Shown here: one piece after another, positions 52,890 to 64,000 of the stretch
How the letters are laid out: each line of letters opens with the position of its first letter
Position numbering within the stretch: position 1 is the first letter of the stretch
Source of the DNA: Escarpia spicata
Lineage: Eukaryota; Annelida; Polychaeta; Sabellida; Siboglinidae
DNA: 64,000 nucleotides
Direction: 5' to 3'
Assembly (NCBI GenBank): GCA_963995525.1
Contig: OZ023205.1
Coordinates: forward strand, 61,297,404-61,361,403
Translations under genes and position numbers: made by a program
The notes under the pieces: generated by a model
The model's database searches: none
What the model was told of the DNA's origin: nothing
The model's input: the letters and a program-made list of their open reading frames with translations, nothing else

Positions 52890-54840
52890 ACCTACATTGC
52901 ACATTTTGTCGTTATTTCATGGTCTTGCAATTTATATAAGTTTAGGGATTACCACATTTATTACATGTTAGTGAATTTGGTACCTTGCTAATCTGTCTGG
53001 ATTAATTACCATATGTTTTCCCTTAACATCTACCCCTGGTTTGTTGATTTGTTTATTTGTTGATTTGTTTATACCAAGCATTTCCCTACCAAACTCAAAT
53101 AAACAAAGTTATGCGTTACATGTCACTTACATGCTTGTCCATTTAATGTTAAAATATGTTTTGTAATTGAAATGGGCTAACAAGGGACTGGGGCGGATCC
53201 TGAGGTGGGTACAGGGTGGTTGGACACCACTTTTGGCATAAACATGGGTACACAACTGAAATTATACTGAATGGCTAAAAATCAGATTCAACGTACACTT
53301 TGCACCTTCCCTGCCCACTGATTGGTGCTTCCTTTTGGCCAACAATTAAATTATCTACATGATTTACAAATGAAATATGTTAGGTTAAACTTCAGTATGT
53401 AACTGTAAGCCTCAACATGTTGCATGTTATGAACCGTTCAGTTTGAAATATTTCCAATGAGTAGTGAAGTTGCCTAATTTTGTGCCTTCAATGCTTCATA
53501 TTAGGAAATAACACTAAACTAAGCTGAATGTGTCCATGTAAAAGTATTATGTAGAAGTATGTTGTAAGATCTAGTTATTAACTACTATTGACTGACATAG
53601 GCTGTCAGGTCAATGGTTACAGCAATACGTCATGTGTGTTTTGTCGCCCAAACGGTCAGTACTAGATCACTGTACATACTTATTATTAACCAAATATGTA
53701 AATATAATGGTTTTAGCCACATGATAAAATAATATGCAAAAATATTCTAAGTGCTGTCAGTTGTTTTTAGAACACTATATTTTTCTGATAATTTGAAATA
53801 AAGTTATATGAAAAATAAGGTTTACAGTTTTGTAAAATAATAACAGCGTGGCACAACAGTTATAGAGAAGTAACACCAACAGAAGTGACAACTTACCTGC
53901 CACCATGACATGGCGTAACTGTAAATTACAGACCTTCATTCATTTATTATATAGATTACATGATTTGGCTGGCACCAGTAGCATAATAACAGATTATAAC
54001 ATTTTCAAATACGTCTATACAGGCGTGAGTGATGTTGTTTTGAAAAGGGTGGCCATGTCTCCATGAGCATCTTGTTAATACCTGGTAGGAAGCATTGAAA
54101 GCATGACACAAAGTGCCACGTTTTAACAGGAAAACATACTTTAAAATAACATGACCACGCATGCAAGTAAGTAATTTAATATACTAACATGACTTAGAAT
54201 AACGCGTGACTTTATATTATAATATATAATATTTTGTGTTGGCATGAAAATGTCCACCGACATACCTCCCTGCAAAAAATGACCGCTTCGTTGATGATAG
54301 AGCGCGTGCGAATTTACGTCATTACATCATGAATGTTACGAGGAACGGGAAGTGTGTTTAAAATACTTTCATTGGTTATAAATTGTTGTAATTAATTTCA
54401 CTTTTTTATTTCGAATACGCATACAAATGATTTGTTGACCTATATAACACCTACCATAAGGCACTATATATTTTTTTCACGCAGAAATGTCTAGTAAGGA
54501 AAATCGAAAAGAATAGAAAATTTACATTGATTAGATAAGAGTGACTCGAGCCAACTTGCATCTAGAACAAAGATGGCTATCTTGTCGATTTAGGCATTGA
54601 ACAAAATTGTTTTTTCAGTTTGTCTTATAAACGAGAAGGTTTCTGTCACCATTAATGTATACTTAGATAGTATATATTAAAACATATTGCATACAGCTCT
54701 GTTTCAGTTCCTTTTTAAGAACATGTTCATAGTTTTTGTCACATCACGTGTTATACATTTGTTTCTATCTTAGTTGTTAATTGCAATCACCAAATCAATT
54801 GACTTCTAGGAAACACCTGTATTTATGCCCTCCCACCCAC
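52890..54840. other. Intergenic sequence between the two genes
   Basis: AT-rich. The stretch around 54280-54370 is relatively GC/CpG-rich (GCGCGTGCG, TTACGTCATTACATCATGA with CRE-like TACGTCA). It could belong to a promoter of the plus-strand gene, but nothing proves it. Confidence 0.3.
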
Positions 54841-54844
54841 TTGA

Positions 54845-55020
54845 GTGACCAGTGTGTTACACGTTTGTATGACTGGTGTGTTACACATTTCCATGATGTG
54901 TTTTCCACACGTGGTTACTGACCAGTGTATTACTCCCAAAGCTGATGTGCTACACACTTCCATGACCAGTGTGTAACACACTTTTATGACGAATGTGTTA
55001 CATACTTGCTTGACCTGTTA
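54845..55020. repeat. ~30-bp degenerate minisatellite before an exon
   Basis: TGACCAGTGTGTTACACGTT-type units, about six, end a few bases before the likely acceptor GTTATAG at 55022. Confidence 0.75.
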
Positions 55021-55036
55021 TAGGTGTGTATGAGCC

Positions 55037-55854
55037 ATGAGTGCCATCCCACGGCCTGTAACTGCATCATCATACCTCAAGCATCATCCCGACTTGGTCT
55101 TTTCCTCTCGCTGTAATTCCTACTCGTCCTCTTCACCGCAGGCTCTGTGCCAAATGTCATCCTCCCCGCTACAAAACATGTCAACACAGCAGACGTCCTC
55201 GTTCATATCGCTTCCGGTCTCGACACAGCTGCTGCGCCCGTTGTCGCCGGTCGAACACGTGCTGCACAGCTTCCAGCAGGAGTACTCCGGGTCATCGTCC
55301 TACAACTCGACCGAGTCGCTCGTCTCTGTGCTCGGCCACCAGAGCTACGACAGTGACCAGTGCCAGTCGCCGAAAACTGACACGCGGAGTCCGGGAAACA
55401 ACGGTGACAGCAACAGTCGCAAGGGGTACGATTGCTCGACTGGTTACGTCCAGTCACCCCTGGCGAAATCATCGCCACTGGAGAAGTCGTCGGCTGGGGA
55501 TCGCATCATCGAGACCGTCAACACTGACACGATCATGTTTGGCAGCAGCCAGGGAGTGGCGAGTAATAGATTGCCCACAGAGCAGATTGTCAATGAAGCT
55601 AACAATGAACACAAGCGCCAATCATCGCTCATGAGCCAGCTGAAGCAGGCTAGAGACAGCGACAACATCAATGGAACAGGGGATGATGACTACAACTACA
55701 ATGACTACAGCAACCAAGATAACGACTACTCGTTCAGTCTGAATATGTCCCTGCCCGCAACTAACTTGAAGCCGCGCAGGTCCAAGAAGAATCGACAGCG
55801 TGACGACTTTGCAAACGTGCTCAGTGAAACATTGGCTGCAGATAAAGATAAACA
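55037..55854 (+). CDS. CCDC34-like gene, exon with N-terminal disordered region
   Basis: Open from ATG 55037 (MSAIPRPVTASSYLKHHPDL) to donor AAACA|GTGAGT. Rich in Ser, Gln and Asn, with DDDYNYNDYSNQDNDYSF near the end and a basic RRSKKNRQRDDF before the donor. Markedly more GC-rich than the flanks, as expected for coding. The acceptor GTTATAG at 55022 would make this an internal exon with a short leader. Confidence 0.7.
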
Positions 55855-58800
55855 GTGAGTAGTAACTTGGCTGTATCTTTCAGTTCCTTAAACCGAGGTT
55901 ATCTGTTCATCGTTTTGTTATAATGACATTCGTAATATTAGTATAAATTTGTTGGCAACATTGCAGTTGCCAGATATGTTAACCGCAAGGCACTTTGATG
56001 TTCAGCCCAATCGCAGCGTTCCCACATTGAAAATAACAGATTAAGTTAAGGTAGCTGCACCGGGTATCATGTCAGTTGATTTCTTTATTTTTGTCTTCAT
56101 AGAACATTAGTAGGTGTCAGTATGAACATGTGTACTATTAAAAAAACCAAGGCACTAGCGCCATATGTCACCAACCCGTCCTTTAAAAACTAGTATTTTT
56201 AGTGTGTCTGTGGAAAGTCCCTTTTCAGATTCTTGGAAACTGACGATGTTTCCATAGTGACATCACGTGTGCATCAGTCCAGTTCAAACATAAATTCATT
56301 CACCATGAATGCAGATCATAATTAGTCTGGTTATTCTCATGCCACTATGCTGTTGTATTATAATTACCTAAATGCATCACACTGTCAAATCACCAAATAC
56401 TGGCGGTACTTTTGTTTATTCTCAAATAATGCCCGATCTCAGCCGCCATTTGCAATGACACGTGACTGACCCCAGCAGGTGTCAATCAATCTTGTCGAGA
56501 CAGCGAGAAAACCTTGGGGGAAAATCTCAGTAATGGAAGTGTCTGTCAAATCGTGTTGAAATAAGCCAATAAGTAAAAATGTTACATTTCTAAGCAAAAA
56601 ACAAGCATCTGGTAACACTTATATTATCAGTAACCACCAGGAAATATTACTTAATGTAACTTTTTTATAAAAACTGCAATACTTACAAAGCCATAACTTG
56701 GCATATGTACTCGTTTTGTGTTTACCCAAAATTGCACGGGATTATTTTATGTTTGGTGAAGGGGTCGTGCCAAAAATGCAGTACGGGTTTTTGCTTTCAA
56801 TATTGTAGCAAAATGTTTATGAAGCTGTATCAAATAAATAATATGCATTTGTTTACAAAAAAACCCATATGAATGTCAATAACATGTTTGTACTTACAAC
56901 CATACAAATTTTTCTTTTGGGGAGTTTCTCAAAATGAAATAAAATGCCATTTTAGGGTGATTTTTTAATTGTCTTTAAACACATTTAAATATCTCTAAGC
57001 AACATAAAACATATTTTTTTTTTGGTCTGGAGTATTGTTTAGTGTCTTAGGCAAACTCTGAGAAAAAATGGTTAGCTTACCTTCAAAATTTATATTAGAA
57101 ATTATTAATTCAAAAGAAGCATATATTAACTTGATGTTAATCATTACCTGAATCCAGGTAGTGGAACCGACAAACTCTCTTTGAGTAGACTTTGTTGATG
57201 CTCTTCTCTTTGACGCTGGCATCAATGCTGGTTCTCAAATGTTGTCTTCGTCCTCCTTCCAACACTTAACATTATATATAACAACATTATATTCCAGTTT
57301 CCCTCTTGTCTTATCTTATTCTCTACACCCGTCTTCAATCTCTCAGTTCGTCTTCTCTCACCAGATTAATGCATATATGTGTCCTTGCTTATTAATATTA
57401 TCATATATAAAACCCGTGAAATGATGCTGTGAATGAATCCTATAATTTTCTTGGGTTGCAAGAATGTAAATAAATTGTAACTATTGATCCGATTGAAATG
57501 CCATTTTAAATAAAGTGTAAGTATCATACATGTTATGATGACATTAACAACGACCTGGGCACTGTTTCACTAACATTCTTATGAACTCATAAGCCAGATT
57601 TTACCCTTTAAAATAAGTTTCGCTCCATATTGGTCATCTTGTGTACTGAAAACTGTCAACACCAGGATGTGCTTCCAGGACAGTTTTGCTGGTGTAATAC
57701 ATTACTTGTAGTGTCCTTAGTGACATGAAAGCAGTATTTTGCATTTTTAGAAAGCACCTTAAGTTACATATAATAACAGATTAAATGTTTAATGATGATT
57801 TTCCTTATGAGCTCGTAATCTTAGCCAAAAAAAGTGTACATTTAAAAAATTGAGCCCAACCGTGAGTGGCCATGTCTGATTGTGTGGCCATATTTGATTG
57901 TGTGACCATGTTTGATTGAGCGGCCATGTTTGACTGCGGCCAAGCTTGACCGAGAGGCCATATTTGATAGTGTGGCCATGTTTGAGCGTCAGCGACCATA
58001 TTTGATTGAGCATCGGCGACCATGTTTGATTTGGTGGCCATGTTTGATTGAGCGGCCATGTTTGATTTGGTGGCCATGTTTGATTGAGCGGCCATGTTGC
58101 AGTCTTGCAGAGAAAGGCTTGTCTGTGCTGGGGAACCGCGACCCACTGCAGCTGACGGCATGGGAGCAGTGGATGCTGCGCAAGGCGAAGCTGGAGAGGG
58201 AGAAGCGATTGGAGGAATTGAAGCGCGTGACGAAGGCAAAGACGCTGGTGGAGAAGGCCACACACGACAAGAATGAGAAGGAGAAACGCATCCAGGAGCA
58301 ACTCGGTCAGTGGTGTCTCAAGAAGAGGATGGACAACGACCTCAAGAAACTCAAGGTCAGTCGTGCGTGCAGTCACCTATTTGTCTTGTTCAGCACTTTA
58401 TCCCTTGACCGGGACAGTCGTAAGAGTGCTACTTCCATGTAGTCTATGCTAGTCTGGTCAGTATGCTACGAAGTTGTCATCAAAACTCAAAAGAAAAAAT
58501 CAGTCCATTAATTCTTCCTCTCAAAAGATCCACCAAACACCTCCCCCCTAATTTACAATCCTTTCTACCTAGTTCCATCATACATATCCATATAATTTTG
58601 ACCATAAATCCTTTCCACTATACACCTCCCTCCTACTATACATCCTGAATCCTTCCCACCACAAGTTCCACCATACATCTCCCCCTAATTTACACCATAA
58701 ATCCTTCCCACCACGACTTCCACCAAATATCTCCCCCCCCCAATTCAAATTATGTATCATTCCCACCACAAGTTCCACCAAACATCTCCCCCTAATTTAT

Positions 58801-59129
58801 ACCATGAATTCCCATCACAACTTCCTCCGTACATCTCCCCTCTGATCACTGTCCACAGAAGCGCCAGCAGGAACTGATGGCGGAGCAGCAGAGACGTCAT
58901 AAGCAGGAGGTGGAGCAGCGAGCGGAGGAGAACTTCCGCCTGTGGCTAGCAGCAAAGGCTCAGCTGACCCGCGAGTCGAAGCAGCGAGAGAAAGACCGCC
59001 ACGAGAAACAAGAGGAGGAGCAGAGGCAACGGCGCAAAATGAGCACCGTCGAGTTCGAGAAGTGGTGCGAGAAGGTGGAAAACCGCGGCCGGCGACGCCA
59101 CAACAGCGTCAGCAGCTCCAACTCCAAGA
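55037..59129 (+). CDS. CCDC34-like coiled-coil protein (three exons recognised, 3' end not found)
   Basis: Recognised coding exons are 55037-55854, 58111-58355 and 58859-59129. The middle exon has the CCDC34-family signature LTAWEQWMLRKAKLEREKRL (a (S/T).WE.W...K hallmark followed by a charged coil). The third continues the coil and ends with EFEKWCEKVENRGRR. CCDC34-family proteins are linked to cilia and sperm flagella. The first exon is a Ser/Asn/Gln-rich, probably disordered region. Its donor phase (2) does not fit the middle exon's acceptor (phase 1), so an additional exon or another donor is likely in the 2.2-kb intron. Downstream exons after 59129 were not recognised. Confidence 0.72.
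55860..57860. other. Intron, possibly with an unseen exon
   Basis: No element recognised. An exon converting phase 2 to phase 1 is expected somewhere here. Confidence 0.35.
57865..58098. repeat. GGCCATGTTTGATTG minisatellite before an exon
   Basis: Units of about 17-18 bp (GCGGCCATGTTTGATTGA and variants) run up to 12 bp before the acceptor at 58110. Confidence 0.9.
58111..58355 (+). CDS. CCDC34-like gene, signature exon
   Basis: Acceptor CTTGCAG and donor AAG|GTCAGT; 245 bp, phase 1 in and 0 out. Encodes KGLSVLGNRDPLQLTAWEQW, then a highly charged helix ending KKRMDNDLKKLK. The WEQWMLRKAKLEREKR segment is the basis for the family call. Confidence 0.8.
58530..58850. repeat. ~38-bp degenerate minisatellite before an exon
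   Basis: TTCCACCATACATCTCCCCC... TAATTTACA units repeat about eight times, C/T-rich on the plus strand. They merge into the polypyrimidine tract of the acceptor at 58858. Confidence 0.8.
58859..59129 (+). CDS. CCDC34-like gene, coiled-coil exon
   Basis: Acceptor TGTCCACAG and donor AAGA|GTAAGT; phase 0 in, 1 out. Encodes KRQQELMAEQQRRHKQEVEQ, then EENFRLWLAAKAQLTRESKQ and STVEFEKWCEKVENRGRRRH. Continuous coiled coil, GC-rich, joins the previous exon in phase. Confidence 0.8.
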
Positions 59130-59232
59130 GTAAGTAGTCAGGTCTTAAGGCGCATGCACACGCACGCTTACCCTCAATCTTGCATCGTTATTCTCTCTCA
59201 TCCGTGGTCAAATTGTAATGCTTCATTTCCGC

Positions 59233-59620
59233 CTCGTTTACTTCAACTACTTCGTTGTTTACTTCAACTACTTCGTTGTTTACTTCAACTACTCCGTTGT
59301 TTACTTCAACTACTCCGTTGTTTACTTCAGCTACTTCGTTGTTTACCTCAACTACTTCGTTGTTTACCTCAACAACTTCGTTGTTTACTTCAACTACTTC
59401 GTTGTTTACTTGAACTACTTCGTTGTTTACTTGAACTACTTCGTTGTTTACTTGAACTACTTCGTTGTTTACTTGAACTACTTCGTTGTTTACTTCAGCT
59501 ACTTCGTTGTTTACTTCAACTACTTCGTTGTTTACCTGAACAACTTCGTTGTTTACTTCAACTACTTCATTGTTTACTTCAACTACTCCGTTGTTTACTT
59601 CAACTACTCCGTTGTTTACT
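59233..59620. repeat. 21-bp minisatellite after an exon
   Basis: TACTTCAACTACTTCGTTGTT, about 18 copies. The 21-bp period keeps all frames open, which gives spurious Leu- and Tyr/Val-rich open frames. Confidence 0.93.
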
Positions 59621-59639
59621 GCTGCCCATGTGGCTATTG

Positions 59640-60630
59640 GACGGTTTGTGCAAATGTAAATTTTGTGCAGATCACGTGACTGGTGGAATTGTCAATCTGC
59701 GGGAAGCTGAATTCGAAAAAGGTGTGTTGAAATCAAATAAAACACACGTTTGGTTCATTTGCCCTGTGCAGGGTTGTGTTTGGAGGTTACGCCAGTCATT
59801 TAATGACTCTTCCCTACTTGAGAAATGTGAAATGGTTGTTTAGCAACATAATTTCCAATAATAATTCTTCAAAGAAGTCGATTTCTGACCAGATTCATGA
59901 CTTCTTAATTCTTTATCATTTACTTGCACATTACTCACTCACCCACTCATTCAATTGTTCAAAGTGTTTATAATTGCTGTCCAACACAAGCTTCAAGGGG
60001 CACCACGTGAATTTATTTTGTTTAAATTATTCCTGTATCCAAGCAGTACTATATAGCATTATTTTGTTCACATTTCCCATTGACGGTAGCCTTAATTATC
60101 CAGGCACCAGGTGGAGCTACTGTCTATCGCCTGGATTCTTTTACCTCTTTTTTATGTTACCAATACCCGCATGTTTGACATTTGGGCAACCAATCTAACT
60201 GAGTCATACTAACTTATTAGTTATGAGTCAAAGTATAAGCATTCAAAATATGTTCGCTTCTGTTATATTGATACAACTCTACTGCGTGAGTTGTATTAAC
60301 AGGACACATATGTAGCAGGAACAACACTGGTGATTCTGATCAGTGCTGTCTGACAGTAACAATAAAGCCATGTTTTCAGCTAGACTACCCGGGGGGGTAT
60401 TCACCAAGTCCTCAAAGGAGTTATTTTCACAATATGAAATGGTTGAACTCAATTTCCCCATTGAGAAGAGCGAAAGATGGTGACTATAAGTACACTACCT
60501 CCTGGGTCACCAGCTCATGACGATGTTGAAAGTGAACTACTCATTACCAAAGGTGGTTTCTTAACAACACTGACAAACGTTTTGATATTTTATTTTCAAT
60601 TTCTGTGTCACACACAAACCCCACTCGGCT
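59640..60630. other. Intron or intergenic, nothing recognised
   Basis: No supported exon. An open frame near 59640-59840 is not backed by family motifs. Confidence 0.35.
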
Positions 60631-60639
60631 CTCATGCAA

Positions 60640-61020
60640 TGCTCATACTACAGCATCATTGATGTGCTCATACTACAGCATCATTGATGTGCTCATACTA
60701 CAGCATCATTGATGTGCTCATACTACAGCATCATTGATGTGCTCATACTACAGCATCATTGAAGTGCTCATGCTACAGCATCATTGACGTGCTCGTACTA
60801 CAGCATCATTGACGTGCTCGTACTACAGCATCATTGACGTGCTCGTACTACAGCATCATTGACGTGCTCGTACTACAGCATCATTGACGTGCTCGTACTA
60901 CAGCATCATTGACGTGCTCTAACTACAGCATCATTGATGTGCTCTATCACAGCATTATTGATGTGCTCTAACTACAGCATCATTGATGTGCTCATACTAC
61001 AACATCATTGATGTGTTCTA
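60640..61020. repeat. 25-bp minisatellite, about 15 copies
   Basis: Unit GTGCTCATACTACAGCATCA TTGAT with a homogeneous central block (CTCGTACTACAGCATCATTG ACGTG). Each unit contains CTACAG. Confidence 0.93.
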
Positions 61021-61546
61021 TCACTGCAGTTATGAAACAGCATGAAACGAGTACTTAGTGAACACTGCAGGGAGTAGTAAAACAAGCAAGATTATATTGT
61101 CATCTGAAATATTTCTGGAAAGTTACATGCTCATCATCTTTTGAGAAAAATCCTTATTCATTTGTGTCATGAATATGTTTACTATATATACGTATACGGG
61201 TGCACTTGGAGTTACATTTCCCATTCCATATATTACGTAATACTTTTTGTTTTATTGCTGTGAATATCAAATAGAAAACTGACAGTTATATCCAGCTTCA
61301 TAGTTATATTTTCTCTGCATTGTTTTCTGTGATCTGGTGTTGTCGGAACAGTTTCATCTTCTAAGTCAGTTGCGTGTCACACTTAACATAAACGAATCTT
61401 AAATGCACTCAATACAAATGAACTGTTCAGGCAGATAATGCTAATTGTTATTTGTCGTCTTTGACTAAACATGTTTATTATTCAAACATGGGTATGTTTT
61501 CTCATCGTCTGTGCTGTTCAGAACGGTCTCCAGCTAGGATAGCACT

Positions 61547-61603
61547 TCAGCCTTGCGTGATTTCTTCAATCTTTCCCTTGAAGTAGCTTGGTGGATGTTG
61601 TTC
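61547..61603 (-). CDS. Ankyrin protein terminal exon
   Basis: Acceptor GTATTCAG, then EQHPPSYFKGKIEEITQG and TGA. Phase 0 matches the previous donor. Confidence 0.7.
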   Translation of the reverse strand, partial: EQHPPSYFKGKIEEITQG

Positions 61604-63933
61604 CTGAATACAATACAAGAAATTTGTTGTGTTAATTAAACATGCAATCATTATTTTATAATGCATATAAACAGACCACTTTTTTTCCTATTTTTCACAA
61701 ATGGTTGGGTCAAAGTATATTAAAAATTATTTAATAATTTGTTTAATAATTTAACTGACCTTCCATAACAAATATTCATATGAATGAGCTAGCATGTCAT
61801 TGTCATTATTCGACAGTTCGGTGTTTGCAAAATGAGTATGAAATGGAAATAATGATCGAACAATTAAATCTAAGTAGCGTCCTATTTAAGCGATGGATAA
61901 TCAGTGCATTCTTACCACATCGAGGTCTTCTTCAGTGGCGCCACCTTTAATCAGAGTATTTATGATCCCTTCGTCTCCGATTGCCCAGGCGTAGTGCAGT
62001 GGCGTCCTGTTCACCTGTGGTGTAGGTGATAATAGGTGAAACAATAGTCATAGGATGTAAGAATAGAATGGTCTATCAGAAGACATTCAAATTGTCATTC
62101 AAGTACTGTCAGTGGCAAAACAGTGAACTGGATGATATTAGATGATTAATTAGTTCAGTAAATATCTTGGTGGGTGATAATAGGTGAAAGTGTTGATGTT
62201 CACACATTAATGGACTAGGCTACATTAAGATTGCATATCCAAACAATATAGACTGAATTTTGTAGCTCACAGTGTAAAGTTCAGTTTGCAAATGATAGTA
62301 TTAATTATTACAATATTGAGTAATAAGCACTTGTGATTCTTATTGGAAAGACAGTTACAAGAAGTTTGTGGCCAAGTGGACATAAACTTACATTATCCTT
62401 GGCATGGACCATTGCCGGGTAGACTTTTACAATGTACCGGATCAGGGCCGTGCGGCTGTGCAACACAGCAACGTGCAGCAGAGACTGTCCCCTGGTGTTC
62501 TTCGCAGTAGTCAGTGCCTTCCGATCGAGAAGTTGTCTCACTTTCGATATGCTCCCTTGCTCAGCCATGCGGAACATTTCCGCTATTTTGTCCTGAATTC
62601 AGACAGAACCACTGCAACTGTGAATCATCTTTGTTCATGTAATGTATTTGCACAACATCTTCATGCGATAGATTATTCATGTTTTCTTTTAATTTTTTAG
62701 ATTTATATTTCAATATAAGGTGTTGAAATGTTTATAGTCCATGGTATGGCCTGTAGGCACAGAAAAACATGGTTATTCTTGCCAAAAATTGACTGACCTG
62801 CATAGATGGCAGCACCTGTAGCAGGTCGACTACGGAGCGAGACATGGCGTCACGGCCACCCAGCCTCTCTTCGACGTCGGGCAGGTGATCGTAGTAGCCC
62901 AAGATGACCAGTTGGTGAACAACGTCCAGTTGGTCAGAGGCAAACAGTTCCACCACAAAGTTGTCTACAACACGTAGTGATTGTGGCTGTAAATGCAGTG
63001 TCAAGTATACCTATTATTCTGAGGTTATTCTTATTCCTGGACACAATTTCCCACATCCAAGTCCTGTTTGTTTTCATTTATTCCATAAGAGCAGTTCTAA
63101 ACATTGGGTACATCCTTGGTTTTCCTTTAGTTTGATCTATTGTTTGTCTTTTTAGCATTTCTCTAATATTTTGAGTCTTTCCCATTTTATTGTCACAGGC
63201 ATTATTTGTATCATACCCTTGCAAAAATATTTGCTCAGGGTCCATCAAGCATTGTCCCTTGCATACCTGTTCATGCAAATATCATCTAAACTTATAATTT
63301 GAAGCCTCCAGCTATATCTGTGCTTCAATTACTGTGTAAAATCTGTTAATTTAAGCATTCCACGTTATTGTATCCTGTGCAGTCCAACATGTTAAATTAA
63401 TTAGAATTTCCAGTCACAAATGCCCAGCATTGTTTAGTTGAAGTCTCAGTGCCTGAGAGTGGAAGTGGACAGGGGAGAGAGAGAGGAGGGAGGGTAATGG
63501 GGGAAGATGTCAAGATAGATAGGAGGAGATAGGCAGACATTGTCAAACAGGCATATAGTCTGCTGTAGGGAAATTAAACAGGGACATTTGGAAAGGACAA
63601 ACAGACGGATGGAGAGGAGGACAAAGCAAGAAAGGCATATACCCAGATGGTTGAGAAGAGAGAGCGAGGGATAAGGGGGGATGGAGGGAGGGAGGGGAGA
63701 GGACAGGGAGAGGGAGGATTGAAAAAGGGAAAGCAAAGAATAGATCCGGCGAGACTTGTTGAGACAGGACCAGAAGTGTTCCAGGAGATGATGCAGTTGA
63801 GAGGTACCTATCGCATTGACGTTTCCGTCCAGTCCTGCTTTTTGAGCACAGTCTCGGGGCGTGTTGCCATGGCGATCTCTTTCTGCGAGGCTGTAATCAT
63901 GCTCCAACATATGGACGATGTCATCCTCGGACC
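61547..63933 (-). CDS. Ankyrin-repeat protein, C-terminal exons
   Basis: Five minus-strand exons, 63808-63933, 62798-62986, 62392-62592, 61916-62014 and 61547-61603, end in a TGA at 61547. The last four join in phase 0 throughout. Ankyrin motifs include DRHGNTPRDCAQKAG, NTRGQSLLHVAVLHSRTALI and NRTPLHYAWAIGDEGIINTL. Ankyrin repeats mediate protein binding; I cannot name the protein or its partner. Upstream exons lie beyond the right edge. The exon at 63808 leaves in phase 1, so one exon between 62.99 and 63.80 kb is missing from this model. Confidence 0.75.
61916..62014 (-). CDS. Ankyrin protein exon
   Basis: Acceptor CACCACAG, donor GTG|GTAAG, phase 0/0, 33 codons, exactly one ankyrin-repeat length. 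Contains VNRTPLHYAWAIGDEGIINT with a typical TPLHYA core. Confidence 0.85.
62392..62592 (-). CDS. Ankyrin protein exon with canonical repeat
   Basis: Acceptor AATTCAG, donor AAT|GTAAGT, phase 0/0, 67 codons. Encodes AEMFRMAEQGSISKVRQLLD, then RGQSLLHVAVLHSRTALIRY. Both are textbook ankyrin helices. Confidence 0.82.
62798..62986 (-). CDS. Ankyrin protein exon
   Basis: Acceptor TTTACAG, donor CAG|GTCAGT, phase 0/0, 63 codons. Encodes SLRVVDNFVVELFASDQLDV, then HQLVILGYYDHLPDVEERLG. Helical, ankyrin-like spacing but degenerate. Confidence 0.72.
63460..63730. repeat. GGGAGAGAGAGGAGG purine-rich tract
   Basis: Plus-strand purine-rich low-complexity sequence in the ankyrin-gene intron, with scattered ACAGGGA-type motifs. 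Confidence 0.6.
63808..63933 (-). CDS. Ankyrin protein exon
   Basis: Acceptor GCCATCTAG, donor ATAG|GTACCT, phases 1/1. Encodes SEDDIVHMLEHDYSLAERDR, then HGNTPRDCAQKAGLDGNVNA. The HGNTPRDCA core is the start of an ankyrin repeat (G.TP.D.A). Confidence 0.75.
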   Translation of the reverse strand, partial: GPRMTSSICWSMITASQKEIAMATRPETVLKKQDWTETSMR

Positions 63934-64000
63934 CTAGATGGCAGCACCCAACCATTACTTCCAGTAATATACTGGTAATACAAGAACAGAAAAACAAAAT

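Noticed and set aside
57789..58376. Minus-strand 195-codon open frame with TWPLNQTWPPNQ repeats
   Set aside because: Antisense to the CCDC34-like exon and the 17-18-bp array; the plus-strand exon has splice sites and family motifs.
59154..59843. 229-codon Leu/Arg-rich and 153-codon Tyr/Val-rich open frames
   Set aside because: Produced by the 21-bp minisatellite that follows a splice donor, so it is intronic.

Overview
The window is animal nuclear DNA. It has spliced genes with GT-AG introns, many minisatellites and several families of eukaryotic transposable elements. The repeat families (a PHD/2A LINE, CR1-like, RTE-like and K02A2.6/Mag-like Ty3 elements, Tigger-type elements) and a ciliary dynein suggest a marine invertebrate, probably a lophotrochozoan such as a mollusc. 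The species cannot be fixed from sequence alone. There are no bacterial operons, CRISPR arrays or rRNA genes.

Left two thirds (about 0.2-40.6 kb), minus strand: one large gene for the N-terminal tail of an axonemal-type dynein heavy chain. I could trace 22 exons from position 40624 down to 229. Splice phases agree at every junction except the one that spans the transposon-rich intron (33.2 to 24.5 kb). The assembled part is about 1,080 codons. The first exon or exons were not found, and the linker and motor lie beyond the left edge. Its introns hold at least eight minisatellite arrays, a Tigger-type MITE, LINE 3' fragments, a large TIR element carrying a nested LINE, and a complete but decayed Ty3/gypsy element.

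Middle (about 40.6-54.8 kb): no host exon recognised. It holds a foldback-type element family, an AT-rich stretch, a PHD-finger LINE with an N-terminal 2A-like peptide and a deleted reverse transcriptase, and a possible MITE.

Right (about 55-59.1 kb), plus strand: a CCDC34-like coiled-coil gene (three exons recognised). At 61.5-63.9 kb, minus strand: the last five recognised exons of an ankyrin-repeat protein, including its stop codon.

The most unusual feature is how minisatellites sit at splice junctions. Two arrays (60-bp units at 19.7-20.9 kb and 24-bp units at 40.24-40.44 kb) are tandem copies of an exon end plus its own 5' splice site, so the true donor is followed by a run of near-identical decoy donors. 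Several other arrays lie within tens of bases of an exon in both the dynein and the CCDC34-like gene.
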